From Martinezella lusitana (GTDB taxonomy: Bacteria; Pseudomonadota; Alphaproteobacteria; Rhizobiales; Rhizobiaceae): 64,000 nucleotides of DNA. The notes beneath the pieces were generated by a model that was not told the origin of the DNA, did no database searches, and saw nothing but the letters and a program-made list of their open reading frames with translations. The position numbers were made by a program, and so were the translations under genes. Below, one piece after another: positions 36,675-46,232 of this stretch (positions within the stretch are counted from its first letter, which is position 1; every line of letters starts with the position of its first letter). The stretch spans positions 310,001 through 374,000 of the forward strand of contig NZ_JAFEVL010000075.1 in assembly GCF_016901135.1 (NCBI RefSeq), given 5' to 3'.

Positions 36675-39101
36675 CTAGGCGCGCATGCGCGCTCCGTCGG
36701 CATCGAACAGGGGCTCCGCCTGCAGGTCCGCAGGCAAGAGTTCGCCAAGCAGTTCTATCGACCAGCCCTGTGTCTCATCGGCAATTTCCTTCGGAACATA
36801 ACCGACGGCAACCGAAAGACCGGAGGCATGGGCATAGCCGCCAGACGTCACCCAGCCGCAGACCGCTCCGTTGTGATAGATCGGCTCGTCGCCGATGACA
36901 TCGGCATCCCTCGCCGCAAGGATGAAGGTGCGCAGCCGCAACACCCCGCCTTCGGACTTCTCCTTTGCCGCAGCCGCCTTGCCGATGAAATCGGCTTCTT
37001 TCGAGAGTGCCACGAAGCGGCCGAGGCCGGCCTCGAAGGGTCCGTAGAGCGGCCGGTATTCACGCGCCCAACTGCCATAGGATTTGTCGAGACGCAGCGC
37101 ATTCAGCGCCCGAAGACCGAAGAGCCGGATACCGAATTCGGCTCCCTCCTCCATCAGGAGGTCGAAGATATAGCGCTGATGTTCCGGCTTCATCCATATC
37201 TCGTATCCCAGGTCGCCCGTATAGGAGACACGTCCGACGATGGCGGAAGCCATGCCGATATCCATGCGCCGGATAGACATGAAGGGGAAGGCATCGGTCG
37301 AAAGGTCCTGATGCGTCAGCTTCTGCAGCAGTTTACGAGCGTTCGGCCCGGCGATCGAGAGGCCGAGAAGCGACAGACCCAGCGGCTTCAGTTCGACCGA
37401 ACCGTCCTTGGGCAGCAGGCTTTCGAACCAGCGCATATGATAGGCTTCGGCGATGCCGGAGCCGATGACGAGGAAATCGCCCTCGCCGAGCTTCGCCAGC
37501 GTGAAATCGCCGATGAGCTTGCCGTCATGCTTCAGCATCGGCGCCAGCGTCATGCGGCCCGCAGCCGGAATGCGGCAGGTGAGCAGATTGTCGAGGAAAG
37601 CTTCCGCGCCCGGCCCCTTGACCGAATATTTGGCAAAGCCCGAGGTTTCCATCAGGCCGACGCTGTCGCGCACCGCCTTCGCCTCGGCGCCGACGACGTC
37701 GAAGTCGTTGGAACGGCGCCAGGAGAATTGGTCCACCTCGCCTTGCGGGGCGAACCACAGCGCCTGCTCGAGGCCGTAATAAGCTCCGAAAACGCCGCCT
37801 GCCTCCTTCAGCTTGTCGTAGATCGGCGTCGTCAGCAGCGGACGGGCGGCCGGCAGTTCCTCGTTCGGATAGCGGATGGAGAAGCGCCGGGCATAGTTCT
37901 CGCGCACCTTGGCATTCGTATAGGCAAGCGTCGCATAGTCACCGTAGCGGGAGACGTCCATGGCAAAGACATCGAAGCCCGGATCGCCGTAGATCATCCA
38001 GTTGGCGAGCGCCAGCCCCACGCCCCCGCCCTGGCTGAAGCCGGCCATGACGGCGCAGGCCGACCAGTAGTTCCTCAAGCCCCGCACGGGACCGACGAGC
38101 GGGTTACCATCCGGCGAGAAGGTGAATGGGCCGTTGATGATCTTCTTGATGCCGGCATTGTTGAAGGCCGGGAAATGACGGAAGCCGACTTCCAGCTCCG
38201 GCGTGATGCGCTCGATATCCTCTGCCAGCAGTTCATGGCCGAAATCCCAGGGCGTCGTCAGCGGCGACCAAGGGCGACATGCCTTCTCATAGGTGCCCAT
38301 CAGCATGCCCTGCCGCTCCTGGCGCAGATAGATCTCGCCATCGAAGTCGACGCAGTGCATCAGCTCCTTGCCGGTGGTTTTATTGAAGCCGATCACCTCG
38401 GGCATATCCTCGGTGATCAGATACATGTGCTCCATGGCGAGCACCGGAAGCTCGAGCCCGACCATGCGGCCGACCTCACGCGCCCAGAGACCGGCGGCGT
38501 TGACGACATGCTCGGCGATGATCTCGCCCTGGTTGGTGATGACGCGCCAGGAACCGTCCTCGCGCTGCACCAACTCCTCCACCTTGGTATGCAGATAGAT
38601 GTCGGCGCCGTTCTTCTTCGCCGACCGAGCATAGGCATGCGTCGTGCCATAGGGATCGAGATGGCCTTCGACGGGATCGTAGAGCGCGCCGACGAACTGA
38701 TCGGGATCGAGAAGCGGCATCATCTCATGCGCTTCCTTCGGCGTCAGCAAGGTCGCCTCCAGACCGTTATAGCGCCCCTTGGCAAGGATCGACTTCAGCC
38801 AGTCGAAGCGCTGCGGCGTCGCAGCAAGCATCAGGCCGGAGGTCAAATGCAGGCCGATGTCCTGGCCCGAATATTCCTCGATCTCCTTATAGAGCTCGAC
38901 CGTATATTTCTGCAGCTTGGCGACATTCGGATCGCCGTTGATCGTGTGCATGCCACCGGCGGCATGCCAGGTCGATCCGGAGGTTAGTTCGGAACGTTCG
39001 AGCAGCACCGCATCCGTCCAGCCGAACTTCGTCAGGTGATAGAGCACCGAACATCCGACGACACCGCCACCGATGACGACGACCTTGGCATGGCTTTTCA
39101 T
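36675..39101 (-). CDS. FAD-dependent dimethylglycine/sarcosine dehydrogenase-like protein
   Basis: This 808-residue flavoprotein oxidatively demethylates N-methylated glycine derivatives, passing the one-carbon unit to tetrahydrofolate. Domains in order are an N-terminal DAO flavin domain with the FAD fingerprint VVVIGGGVVGCSVLYHL, SGSTWHAAGGMH (the region of the covalent-flavin His in DMGDH), a middle FAO_M linker and a C-terminal aminomethyltransferase GCV_T/GCV_T_C pair (from about residue 420, with GDFTLAKLGEGDFLVIGSG and TGDLGYEIW). It is probably cytoplasmic, since no signal is seen. It stands 219 bp from the soxBDAG cluster in the same orientation, which fits one betaine-degradation pathway. 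Whether it prefers dimethylglycine or sarcosine cannot be told by eye. Confidence 0.9.
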   Translation of the reverse strand: MKSHAKVVVIGGGVVGCSVLYHLTKFGWTDAVLLERSELTSGSTWHAAGGMHTINGDPNVAKLQKYTVELYKEIEEYSGQDIGLHLTSGLMLAATPQRFDWLKSILAKGRYNGLEATLLTPKEAHEMMPLLDPDQFVGALYDPVEGHLDPYGTTHAYARSAKKNGADIYLHTKVEELVQREDGSWRVITNQGEIIAEHVVNAAGLWAREVGRMVGLELPVLAMEHMYLITEDMPEVIGFNKTTGKELMHCVDFDGEIYLRQERQGMLMGTYEKACRPWSPLTTPWDFGHELLAEDIERITPELEVGFRHFPAFNNAGIKKIINGPFTFSPDGNPLVGPVRGLRNYWSACAVMAGFSQGGGVGLALANWMIYGDPGFDVFAMDVSRYGDYATLAYTNAKVRENYARRFSIRYPNEELPAARPLLTTPIYDKLKEAGGVFGAYYGLEQALWFAPQGEVDQFSWRRSNDFDVVGAEAKAVRDSVGLMETSGFAKYSVKGPGAEAFLDNLLTCRIPAAGRMTLAPMLKHDGKLIGDFTLAKLGEGDFLVIGSGIAEAYHMRWFESLLPKDGSVELKPLGLSLLGLSIAGPNARKLLQKLTHQDLSTDAFPFMSIRRMDIGMASAIVGRVSYTGDLGYEIWMKPEHQRYIFDLLMEEGAEFGIRLFGLRALNALRLDKSYGSWAREYRPLYGPFEAGLGRFVALSKEADFIGKAAAAKEKSEGGVLRLRTFILAARDADVIGDEPIYHNGAVCGWVTSGGYAHASGLSVAVGYVPKEIADETQGWSIELLGELLPADLQAEPLFDADGARMRA

Positions 39102-39320
39102 CTAGGAATCCCCTGTTTTCGGCGCGAAGTCGCCGGGTGTTGTCCCGTATGACCGGCCGCATTTGCAGGGCAGCCTAGAGACTATCCGGGAAGCCAAATA
39201 GCCCGAACTGCGAAACCGATATGTCTGTTTGCGCCATCACAATTGTTCGGATCGCGCCATCGCTTTTCGGAGACACAAATCGATCGGCAAGGCATTCGAA
39301 GTCCGGCGGCCTATGGCTTT

Positions 39321-39875
39321 TCAGTCGGCAAAACCGGCCGTCAGGGCAAACTCGCGCCCCATCTCCATGATCTCCTCGAACACGCTGCCGGCATAGGAGC
39401 GCGGGATGATGATCTCGAAGTGGTCAGGGCCGGTGCGGGCGACATTGGCGCTGACATGGCAGCACAACATGCTGGCCGACTGGCCCTCGGCGAAGACCTG
39501 CGGATGCAGGTCCACGGCGACACATTTCGCCAGGATACGGCGAACGCTGGGGCCGGAAATACGAAGCAACACCCGGCCATCGCTCTGCTCGAAGAAGGAA
39601 ACCCGAGCTGGATCGAGCGTGAAGAGATCCCGCGCCACGCTCTCGACACCAAGCGTCTCCGACAGAACAAGCCATTCTCTCGGGCCGACGTCGCGAACCG
39701 ACACATCGTCAATCGCCTTCAGGCCGGCCAGAACCCAATCCTTTTCGCCGGCCTTGCCGAGTAGGGAGAAGATGACCGGCCGGCGGACGACGGCAAGATG
39801 ATTCGGATTGGGGGCAGCCTCGAAGCCGGAAATGTGATCTTCCAGCACATGCCTGTTTTGATACGCGACGCTCAT
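39321..39875 (-). CDS. soxG: sarcosine oxidase gamma subunit SoxG
   Basis: This 184-residue small subunit of the heterotetrameric sarcosine oxidase has conserved features such as the opening EDHISGFEAAPNPN, VSVRDVGPREWLVLSE and the central LLRISGPSVRRILAKCVAVD. The ATG at 39875 lies 7 bp after the soxA stop; a longer frame overlapping soxA is less likely. It is the last gene of soxBDAG. Confidence 0.92.
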   Translation of the reverse strand: MSVAYQNRHVLEDHISGFEAAPNPNHLAVVRRPVIFSLLGKAGEKDWVLAGLKAIDDVSVRDVGPREWLVLSETLGVESVARDLFTLDPARVSFFEQSDGRVLLRISGPSVRRILAKCVAVDLHPQVFAEGQSASMLCCHVSANVARTGPDHFEIIIPRSYAGSVFEEIMEMGREFALTAGFAD

Positions 39876-39882
39876 CAATCCC

Positions 39883-42840
39883 TCACCCGAAAAGCTTCTT
39901 GTTGTCAGCATCGACGAAGACCGGGTTGCAGACTTCCGCCGGCACTTCCTCGCCGCGCAACCCGTCCCAGACGACCACATGCTCGCCGATCCGCTCCCGG
40001 CCCGACTTCAGGAACGCCAAAGCGATGGAATGGCCGAGAACGGGCGAGAAGCAGGCCGAGGAGACATGACCCTGATCGTTCACAGTCGACGGCCTGGCGC
40101 CTTCCCTCAACAGATGCGCGCCGGCATGGATCTCCTTCGCCGCATCGAGCGGTTTCAGGCCTACGAGCTGCACGCGGTCGGCAGCGGTCAGGCCGAAACG
40201 GGTGGACAGCCGCTTGCCGATGAAATCCGGCTTCTGAGCCGACATCATTTTTCCAAGGCCGACATCGTCGGGCGTCGTACGACCATCCAGCTCATTATGG
40301 GTGACATGGCCCTTCTCGATGCGCAGCACGTTGAGGGCCTCGACGCCATAGGCGCAGATGCCGTGCGCCTTGCCGGCCTCCATGATCGCATCCGCCACGG
40401 CCTCGCCATAGCCAGCAGGAACCGCAAGCTCATAGGCGAGCTCACCGGAGAAGGAGATGCGGAACAGGCGGGCCTTCAGACCGCCCTTCAGCATGACTTC
40501 GGCGGCAGCGAGGAACGGGAAGAATGCATCGGTAATATCGTCCTCGACGATCTGTTCCAGCACCAGCCGCGCCTTCGGCCCGGCAATCGCCATCTGCGCC
40601 CATTGATCGGAGGAGGAGACGAAACGAACATCGAGCTGCGGCCAGAGCGTCTGCGCGCAGAATTCCATATGCGTCATCACTTCGCCGGCCATCGCGGTCG
40701 TGGTCGTCAGGAAGAAGTGATCGGGCGTCAGCTTGCTGGTCGTCCCGTCGTCGAAGACGATGCCATCCTCGCGCAGCATCAGCCCGTAACGCGCCTTGCC
40801 GATAGGCAGTTTCAGGAAGGCATTGGAATAGAGGCGGTTGAGAAATTCCGCGGCATCCTTGCCGAACACCTCGATCTTGCCGAGCGTCGACACGTCGCAA
40901 AGCCCGACATTGTTGCGGACGTTCAGAACCTCGCGATCGACGCTGTCACGCCAGCCCTTTTCGCCCGGCCGCGCGAACCAGGACGAGCGATACCAGAGGC
41001 CAGCCTCGACGAAAGTCGCACCGTTCTTCTTCGCCCAGCCGTGCAGCGGCGATTCCCGCACGGGCTGCGCATGCTTGTCGCGCGCGGTGCCGGCGAGCGC
41101 TCCGAAGGAAACGGGCGTGTAGAAGGGCCGGAACGTTGTCGTGCCGACGGCGGCAGGGCTGACGCCGCGCATGCCGGCGATGATGCCGGCGGCATTCACA
41201 TTGCCGAGCTTGCCTTGGTCCGTCGCCATGCCGCTGGTTGTGTAGCGCTTGGCGTGCTCCACATGGCCGAAACCCTCACGCAGGGCAAGACCGAGATCCT
41301 TGGTATGGACGTCATTCTGAAAATCCACGAACGCCTTGTCCTTGGCGCCGGGCACATGCCAGATCGCCGCGAAGGACGGATCATAGTCTCCCTCGACCTC
41401 GGGCATATCAGTTGCGTGTGTGGTACGGCCAAGACTTTCGACAATCTTCCGCGCCTTTTCCGCTCCATCGGCGAGACAGCCGGAGGTGCTCTCGATGCCC
41501 GCAGCCGACCCAGCAATCTCCAGCTCACCGCCGACCGTCGGCGCCATGAATGCCTGGCTTTCGTCCGACCAGACCGGCTTTGCGCCGCGCTGGCAGGCAA
41601 GATGGATGATCGGCGACCAGCCACCGGACATCGCGAGCGCATCGCAGGCAATGAGTTCATCCAGGCCGCCACGATCGACAATAACGCCGCTGATGCGATA
41701 CTTGCCCTTGGTCGCGTGTACGCTCGCCCCATGCACGACGCGAACACCCTGCGGCGCAACGTCGGAAGAGGCGGCGCGCGTATCCATGATAGCCGAAATC
41801 TCGACGCCCGCTACGGCAAGGTCGAGCGCTGTGCGATAACCCGAGCCGCCATTGGTGAACACGGCCACCTTTTGACCCGCAACGACGCCATAGCGATTGA
41901 GATAACTGCGCATGGCGCCAGCCATCATCACGCCCGGCCGGTCGTTGCCGCCGAAAACAAGGGGACGTTCCTCGGCGCCGGAAGCAAGAATGGCGCGCTT
42001 GGCGGCGATACGCCAAAGACGCTCGACCGGCAGGTCGGGCGATGGCATAGCGACATGCTTCTGCACTTTCTCGACCGCACCGAAGACATTGCCGTCATAC
42101 CAGCCGAAGACAGTCGTACGTGGCATCAGGGTGACGTTCTCGAAACCTTGCAGCTCCTCCAGCGTTGCCTGCACGAAGACATCGGCCGAGGCGCCGCCGA
42201 TCGAGACCCTTTCCGACAGCAGCGAACCACCGAGACGGAAGCCCTCATCGGCGAGGACCACGCGTAGGCCGGCACGCGCCGCAGTCAGCGCCGCCATCAA
42301 TCCGGCAGGACCGGAGCCGATGACAAGCAGATCGCAATGCGCCCAGGCCTTCTCATAGCGGTCCGGATCGGCCTGCATGACAGCCTTGCCGAGGCCGGCG
42401 GCGCGGCGGATCAGCGGCTCATAGACCTTCTCCCAGAAGGCTGCCGGCCACATGAATGTCTTGTAGTAGAAGCCCGCGCCGAGGAACGGCGACAACAGGC
42501 CGTTGAGCGAACCAAAATCATATTTCAACGACGGCCAGCGGTTCTGGCTGACGGCCGCCATGCCCTGATAGAGCTCGGCGACGGTGGCGCGCGTATTGGG
42601 CTCCGTGCGCCCGTCCTTGCCGATGGTGACAAGCGCGTTGGGCTCGGACGAACCTGCCGTCAGGATGCCGCGCGGCCGATGATATTTGAAGCTGCGTGCG
42701 ACGAGCAGTTGATCATTGGCAAGGAGAGCAGCGGCGAGCGTATCGCCCTCCAGGCCCCTCATATCCTTGCCGTCGAATTTGAAGGAAAGCGGGCGGCTGC
42801 GATTGACGAGGCCGCCGGTCGACAGACGATAGGCCGTCAT
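39883..42840 (-). CDS. soxA: sarcosine oxidase alpha subunit SoxA
   Basis: This 985-residue subunit carries the NAD and folate sites of tetrameric sarcosine oxidase. An N-terminal ferredoxin-like domain (GLVNRSRPLSFKFDGKDMRG, then GDTLAAALLANDQ) is followed by a nucleotide-binding domain (CDLLVIGSGPAGLMAALTAA), the A3 region and a C-terminal GCV_T tetrahydrofolate-binding domain (from about residue 600; RISFSGELAYELAVPAGYGE). The full enzyme oxidises sarcosine to glycine, hydrogen peroxide and methylene-tetrahydrofolate. It starts with a 4-bp overlap with soxD (ATGA). Confidence 0.95.
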   Translation of the reverse strand: MTAYRLSTGGLVNRSRPLSFKFDGKDMRGLEGDTLAAALLANDQLLVARSFKYHRPRGILTAGSSEPNALVTIGKDGRTEPNTRATVAELYQGMAAVSQNRWPSLKYDFGSLNGLLSPFLGAGFYYKTFMWPAAFWEKVYEPLIRRAAGLGKAVMQADPDRYEKAWAHCDLLVIGSGPAGLMAALTAARAGLRVVLADEGFRLGGSLLSERVSIGGASADVFVQATLEELQGFENVTLMPRTTVFGWYDGNVFGAVEKVQKHVAMPSPDLPVERLWRIAAKRAILASGAEERPLVFGGNDRPGVMMAGAMRSYLNRYGVVAGQKVAVFTNGGSGYRTALDLAVAGVEISAIMDTRAASSDVAPQGVRVVHGASVHATKGKYRISGVIVDRGGLDELIACDALAMSGGWSPIIHLACQRGAKPVWSDESQAFMAPTVGGELEIAGSAAGIESTSGCLADGAEKARKIVESLGRTTHATDMPEVEGDYDPSFAAIWHVPGAKDKAFVDFQNDVHTKDLGLALREGFGHVEHAKRYTTSGMATDQGKLGNVNAAGIIAGMRGVSPAAVGTTTFRPFYTPVSFGALAGTARDKHAQPVRESPLHGWAKKNGATFVEAGLWYRSSWFARPGEKGWRDSVDREVLNVRNNVGLCDVSTLGKIEVFGKDAAEFLNRLYSNAFLKLPIGKARYGLMLREDGIVFDDGTTSKLTPDHFFLTTTTAMAGEVMTHMEFCAQTLWPQLDVRFVSSSDQWAQMAIAGPKARLVLEQIVEDDITDAFFPFLAAAEVMLKGGLKARLFRISFSGELAYELAVPAGYGEAVADAIMEAGKAHGICAYGVEALNVLRIEKGHVTHNELDGRTTPDDVGLGKMMSAQKPDFIGKRLSTRFGLTAADRVQLVGLKPLDAAKEIHAGAHLLREGARPSTVNDQGHVSSACFSPVLGHSIALAFLKSGRERIGEHVVVWDGLRGEEVPAEVCNPVFVDADNKKLFG

Positions 42841-43112
42841 TGCGCCGCCTCCCTTGCCTTGTCCTCGGCATCGATGACGGAAAAGACCTCGTGGGTGATA
42901 TTGCTGCGCTCAACGACCAGCCAGCGGCGGCAGCCCGCCGCATGATGCCAGTATTCGAGAATCCGGCCGCGCTCATTGTCGCGGATATGGACATAGCGAT
43001 GCCAATCCTCATCCGGCGCCGAAGGAGCGGGACGGGCGACGGACGCGCCGCGAATGGAGAATTCTTCCTTCGGTCGCATGCCGCAATGCGGGCAGTTGAT
43101 CAAGCTTGCCAT
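42837..43112 (-). CDS. soxD: sarcosine oxidase delta subunit SoxD
   Basis: This 91-residue zinc-binding small subunit has an N-terminal NCPHCGMRPKEEFSIRG motif and the conserved EYWHHAAGCRRWLVVERS stretch, whose His and Cys complete the zinc site in characterised homologues. Length is typical. It lies 13 bp after soxB and overlaps soxA by 4 bp. Confidence 0.95.
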   Translation of the reverse strand: MASLINCPHCGMRPKEEFSIRGASVARPAPSAPDEDWHRYVHIRDNERGRILEYWHHAAGCRRWLVVERSNITHEVFSVIDAEDKAREAAQ

Positions 43113-43125
43113 TGGTTTCGTGCCC

Positions 43126-44376
43126 TCAATGCAGGTTCGGCTGCGGACCCTTGCCGCTTTCGTCCAGCGCGAAGCCGCGCTCGAAGCGGTCGAGACGCAG
43201 GAGGCGGCTGACTTCGTGGCTTTCGCCCTTGGCGATCAGGTGCGCGAAGCAGAAACCCGAGGCCGGCGTCGCTTTGAAGCCGCCATAGTTCCAGCCGCAA
43301 TTCAGATAGAGATTGTCGATCGGCGTGCGGTCGATGATCGGCGAGCCGTCCATGCTCATATCCATGACGCCGCCCCAGGTGCGCAGCACGCGGACGCGCG
43401 ACAGGCCGGGAATGAGCGCCACGCCCTCCTCCATCGTATGCTCGACGGTGGCAAGATTGCCGCGCTGGGCATAGGAGCTGTAGTAGTCGATATCAGCCCC
43501 GAAGACCAATCCGCCCTTGTCGGACTGCGAGATATAGAAGTGTCCCGCGCCATAGGTAATGACGTTGTCGATCACCGGCTTTAGTCCCTCGGAAACGAAG
43601 GCCTGCAGCACATGGGTTTCGATCGGCAATTCCAGATCGGCCATATTACCCAGGATCGACGTATGGCCGGCCGCCGCCAGCGCCAGCTTGTTGCAACCGA
43701 TGAAGCCGCGGTTCGTTTCCACCCCGGTCACAACGCCAGCCTCGCGGCGGATGCCGATCACCTCGCATTGCTGAATGAGATCGACGCCGCGGCTATCAGC
43801 GCCGCGCGCATAGCCCCAGGCGACGGCATCGTGCCGTGCCGTGCCGCCGCGCGCCTGTAAGAGACCACCGAGGATCGGAAACCGCGCATGGTCGAAATTC
43901 AGGTAGGGCATCATCCGGCGCACCTGCTCGCGGCTCAGAAGTTCCGCATCGACACCATGCATGCGCATGGCATTGCCGCGCCGGGCATAAGCATCGCGCT
44001 GGCCGTCGGAATGGAAGAGGTTGACGATGCCGCGCTGGGAGACCATGGCATTATAGTTGAAATCCTGCTCCAGCCCTTCCCAGAGCTGCATCGAGAATTC
44101 GTAGAAGGGCTCGTTGCCCGGCAGCAGGTAATTGGAGCGGATGATCGTGGTGTTGCGGCCGACATTGCCGGAGCCGAGGTAGTTCTTTTCCAGCACCGCG
44201 ACGTTGGTGATGCCGAATTCCTTGGCGAGATAATAAGCCGTCGCCAGCCCATGCCCGCCGCCGCCGACGATGATCACGTCGTAATGCGGTTTCGGCTCCG
44301 GCGTCCGCCACACCGGCTGCCAATTGCGGTTGCCCGAAAACGCCTGTTTTAGAAGCTGATATGCCGAATATCGCAT
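43126..44376 (-). CDS. soxB: sarcosine oxidase beta subunit SoxB
   Basis: This 416-residue flavin subunit carries noncovalent FAD and covalent FMN. The FAD fingerprint is DVIIVGGGGHGLATAYYLA (residues 33-51). The FMN-linked histidine corresponds to H182 in TARHDAVAWGYA, and VGRNTTIIRSNYLLPGNEP is a family signature. The ATG at 44376 (MRYSAYQLLKQAFSGNRNWQ) is the family start; the longer frame upstream adds a hydrophobic stretch not found in homologues. It is the first gene of the sox operon, divergent from cysQ. Confidence 0.95.
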   Translation of the reverse strand: MRYSAYQLLKQAFSGNRNWQPVWRTPEPKPHYDVIIVGGGGHGLATAYYLAKEFGITNVAVLEKNYLGSGNVGRNTTIIRSNYLLPGNEPFYEFSMQLWEGLEQDFNYNAMVSQRGIVNLFHSDGQRDAYARRGNAMRMHGVDAELLSREQVRRMMPYLNFDHARFPILGGLLQARGGTARHDAVAWGYARGADSRGVDLIQQCEVIGIRREAGVVTGVETNRGFIGCNKLALAAAGHTSILGNMADLELPIETHVLQAFVSEGLKPVIDNVITYGAGHFYISQSDKGGLVFGADIDYYSSYAQRGNLATVEHTMEEGVALIPGLSRVRVLRTWGGVMDMSMDGSPIIDRTPIDNLYLNCGWNYGGFKATPASGFCFAHLIAKGESHEVSRLLRLDRFERGFALDESGKGPQPNLH

Positions 44377-44704
44377 GCATTCATCCCGATCACGACCCGG
44401 CCGCACATTCGCATATGCAATAAAAACGACAAGTCCCGAAAGGACGAAAAAGATTCGCAAACAGAACATGTTCTTTTCCGAATGCGCAGGAGAAGCCTAT
44501 GATTGTCTCCCGAAGAACACGCCTCGCAGGTCAATGATTTTAGCGGCGACGCAAGCATGCAAAGCACTGTTGCGAAACCTCGGTTCAGGCGCTAAGCCGG
44601 AACGAGCCAGATCTTTTGAAGTCTAAACTCCACAATCGGGACTTCTTATATATAGTGTCCGGAAACTTGAACCGCGGACACGGTGCGGAAAGACGAACAG
44701 GCAG
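44377..44704. other. divergent region between soxB and cysQ
   Basis: These 328 bp hold the promoters of both flanking genes and no convincing gene. An inverted repeat GTGTCCG (44655-44661) / CGGACAC (44675-44681) with a 13-bp centre lies about 25-50 bp upstream of the cysQ start, just after an AT-rich TATATATA-like stretch. It could be an operator or a leader hairpin. Confidence 0.45.
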
Positions 44705-45499
44705 ATGCTTGCAACATTCGAAAGAGCAGCGCTCGAGGCGGGGAAGGCCATATTGGAGGTCTACCGCGCCGGCTACGCCGTGGCCTTAAAACAGGATATG
44801 AGCCCTGTAACCCTTGCAGACGAGCGCGCCGAACACATCATCCTCGAGCATCTCGCGCGCGATTTTCCGAATATACCGGCCATTGCCGAGGAATCGGTCT
44901 CCGCCGGCAGGGTCCCGGATGTTCGCGGCCGCGCCTTCTTCCTTGTCGACCCGCTCGACGGCACGCGCGAATTCATCGAGCATCGTGACGAATTCACCGT
45001 CAACATCGCCTATATAAAGAATGGCGTTCCCGTTGCCGGGATCGTGTATGCCCCCGCACTCGGAGTGGCCTTTACCGGTGAGCCCGGAAGGGCCCGCAAG
45101 CTGATCGTCGACGATCATTTTGCCGTCGCCGACCGCCTGACCATCGCCGTGCGCGCACAGCCGGTCAATCTGACCGCGCTTGCCAGCCGCTGTAACAGCA
45201 ATGAAAGGACCGAAAGCTTCCTTTCGGACAATGCGGTTGCCGCCTGCACGTCGATCGGCTCCTCGCTGAAATTCTGCCTGGTTGCCGAAGGCAAGGCCGA
45301 CGTCTATCCGCGCTTCGCTCGCACCATGGAGTGGGATACCGCAGCCGGCGATGCCGTCTTGCGCGCGGCCGGCGGCGCTACCGTGACGGTTGATGGCCGT
45401 CCCCTGGCCTATGGCAAGATCGACCAGAGCGAGGATAGCGACTTTGCAAACCCGCACTTCATCTGTTGGGGCGGCAAGAAGAGCGCCATACACGCTTAA
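44705..45499 (+). CDS. cysQ: 3'(2'),5'-bisphosphate nucleotidase CysQ
   Basis: This 264-residue Mg-dependent phosphatase of the inositol-monophosphatase superfamily hydrolyses 3'-phosphoadenosine 5'-phosphate, a by-product of sulfate assimilation. Metal-binding motifs are EES near residue 63, DPLDGTREFI and WDTAAGDAVLRAAGG. VTLADERAEHIILEHL near the start is typical of CysQ. The start at 44705 follows a weak ribosome-binding site. It stands alone between the sox operon and sciP. Confidence 0.94.
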   Translation: MLATFERAALEAGKAILEVYRAGYAVALKQDMSPVTLADERAEHIILEHLARDFPNIPAIAEESVSAGRVPDVRGRAFFLVDPLDGTREFIEHRDEFTVNIAYIKNGVPVAGIVYAPALGVAFTGEPGRARKLIVDDHFAVADRLTIAVRAQPVNLTALASRCNSNERTESFLSDNAVAACTSIGSSLKFCLVAEGKADVYPRFARTMEWDTAAGDAVLRAAGGATVTVDGRPLAYGKIDQSEDSDFANPHFICWGGKKSAIHA

Positions 45500-45791
45500 G
45501 AGCGCTTTTTCGCAAGAAAGATCCCCTTTGACGCGACCGGGTAACAAAGCCGGTGCAGGGATTTTTGACCCGAAAGCGTAAGTTTTCACTGACAAAAAAT
45601 GATAGGATGAAAGCCATTTCCCCTGAAATAACAGGGGATTATCCGGCGTTTTATCTCTTCGGCCAAAGGCAAATCAGTCGCCGGCCACATTTCTTAAAAT
45701 TCTTAGCAAAGTCTTACTATGTGCTTAGGCAATTTTTAAATGTGGCGAGATAGAGTGCCACTCGTGGTCTTGAGTGTGTGTAGAGAGTCCA

Positions 45792-46067
45792 ATGACCGAA
45801 ATGATACGTCCCCGAGTGAAGTATGTCATCGGCCCCGATGGCAGCCCGCTTACGATAGCCGACCTTCCGCCGCCGAATACGCGCCGCTGGGTCATCCGTC
45901 GTAAGGCAGAGGTTGTTGCCGCTGTGCGTGGTGGTCTGCTCAGCTTGGAAGAAGCTTGCGAACGTTATACGTTGACCGTCGAAGAGTTCCTCTCCTGGCA
46001 GTCGTCCATCAACAGCCATGGCCTTGCCGGCCTGCGGACGACCCGCATACAGCAGTATCGCCACTGA
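45792..46067 (+). CDS. sciP: SciP-like CtrA inhibitor (DUF1153)
   Basis: This 91-residue protein begins MTEMIRPRVKYVIGPDGSPL, followed by TRRWVIRRKAEVVAAVRGGL, the near-invariant DUF1153/SciP sequence. In Caulobacter SciP binds DNA-bound CtrA and represses CtrA target genes in G1-phase swarmer cells. The C-terminal half (LEEACERYTLTVEEFLSWQ) looks like a helix-turn-helix. The ATG at 45792 matches the family N-terminus; an upstream GTG 18 bp earlier would add six unconserved residues. Its presence just upstream of fliJ-ctrA is the conserved alphaproteobacterial arrangement. A hairpin follows the stop. Confidence 0.95.
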   Translation: MTEMIRPRVKYVIGPDGSPLTIADLPPPNTRRWVIRRKAEVVAAVRGGLLSLEEACERYTLTVEEFLSWQSSINSHGLAGLRTTRIQQYRH

Positions 46068-46103
46068 CAACAGCGACAGACACGACCTTTATCTGATCTT
46101 TGG

Positions 46104-46147
46104 TTCGGGCCTCTTTCACCCCAAAATGGGACAGAAAGAGGCCCGAA
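46104..46147 (+). terminator. hairpin after sciP
   Basis: A 13-bp stem, TTCGGGCCTCTTT (46104-46116) / AAAGAGGCCCGAA (46135-46147), with an 18-nt loop that can fold further (CCC/GGG). It is followed only by AATTG, so it is a terminator of uncertain strength, 36 bp after the sciP stop. Confidence 0.65.
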
Positions 46148-46232
46148 TTGTTCCGTTGAAGCCGCCTTGAGGCGAGGCTGTCGGTCTCCCTGTAAGCAGG
46201 CGCCGACGAAGCATCCATCTTAAGATTTCCGC

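Noticed and set aside
36473..36898. Plus-strand frame covering the livH upstream region
   Set aside because: Arg/Pro-rich and overlaps the dehydrogenase 3' end; no start signal.
36828..38987. A 719-codon open frame on the plus strand opposite the dimethylglycine dehydrogenase-like gene
   Set aside because: Composition is Arg/His/Gly-rich noise and there is no motif, while the minus strand encodes a full flavoprotein.
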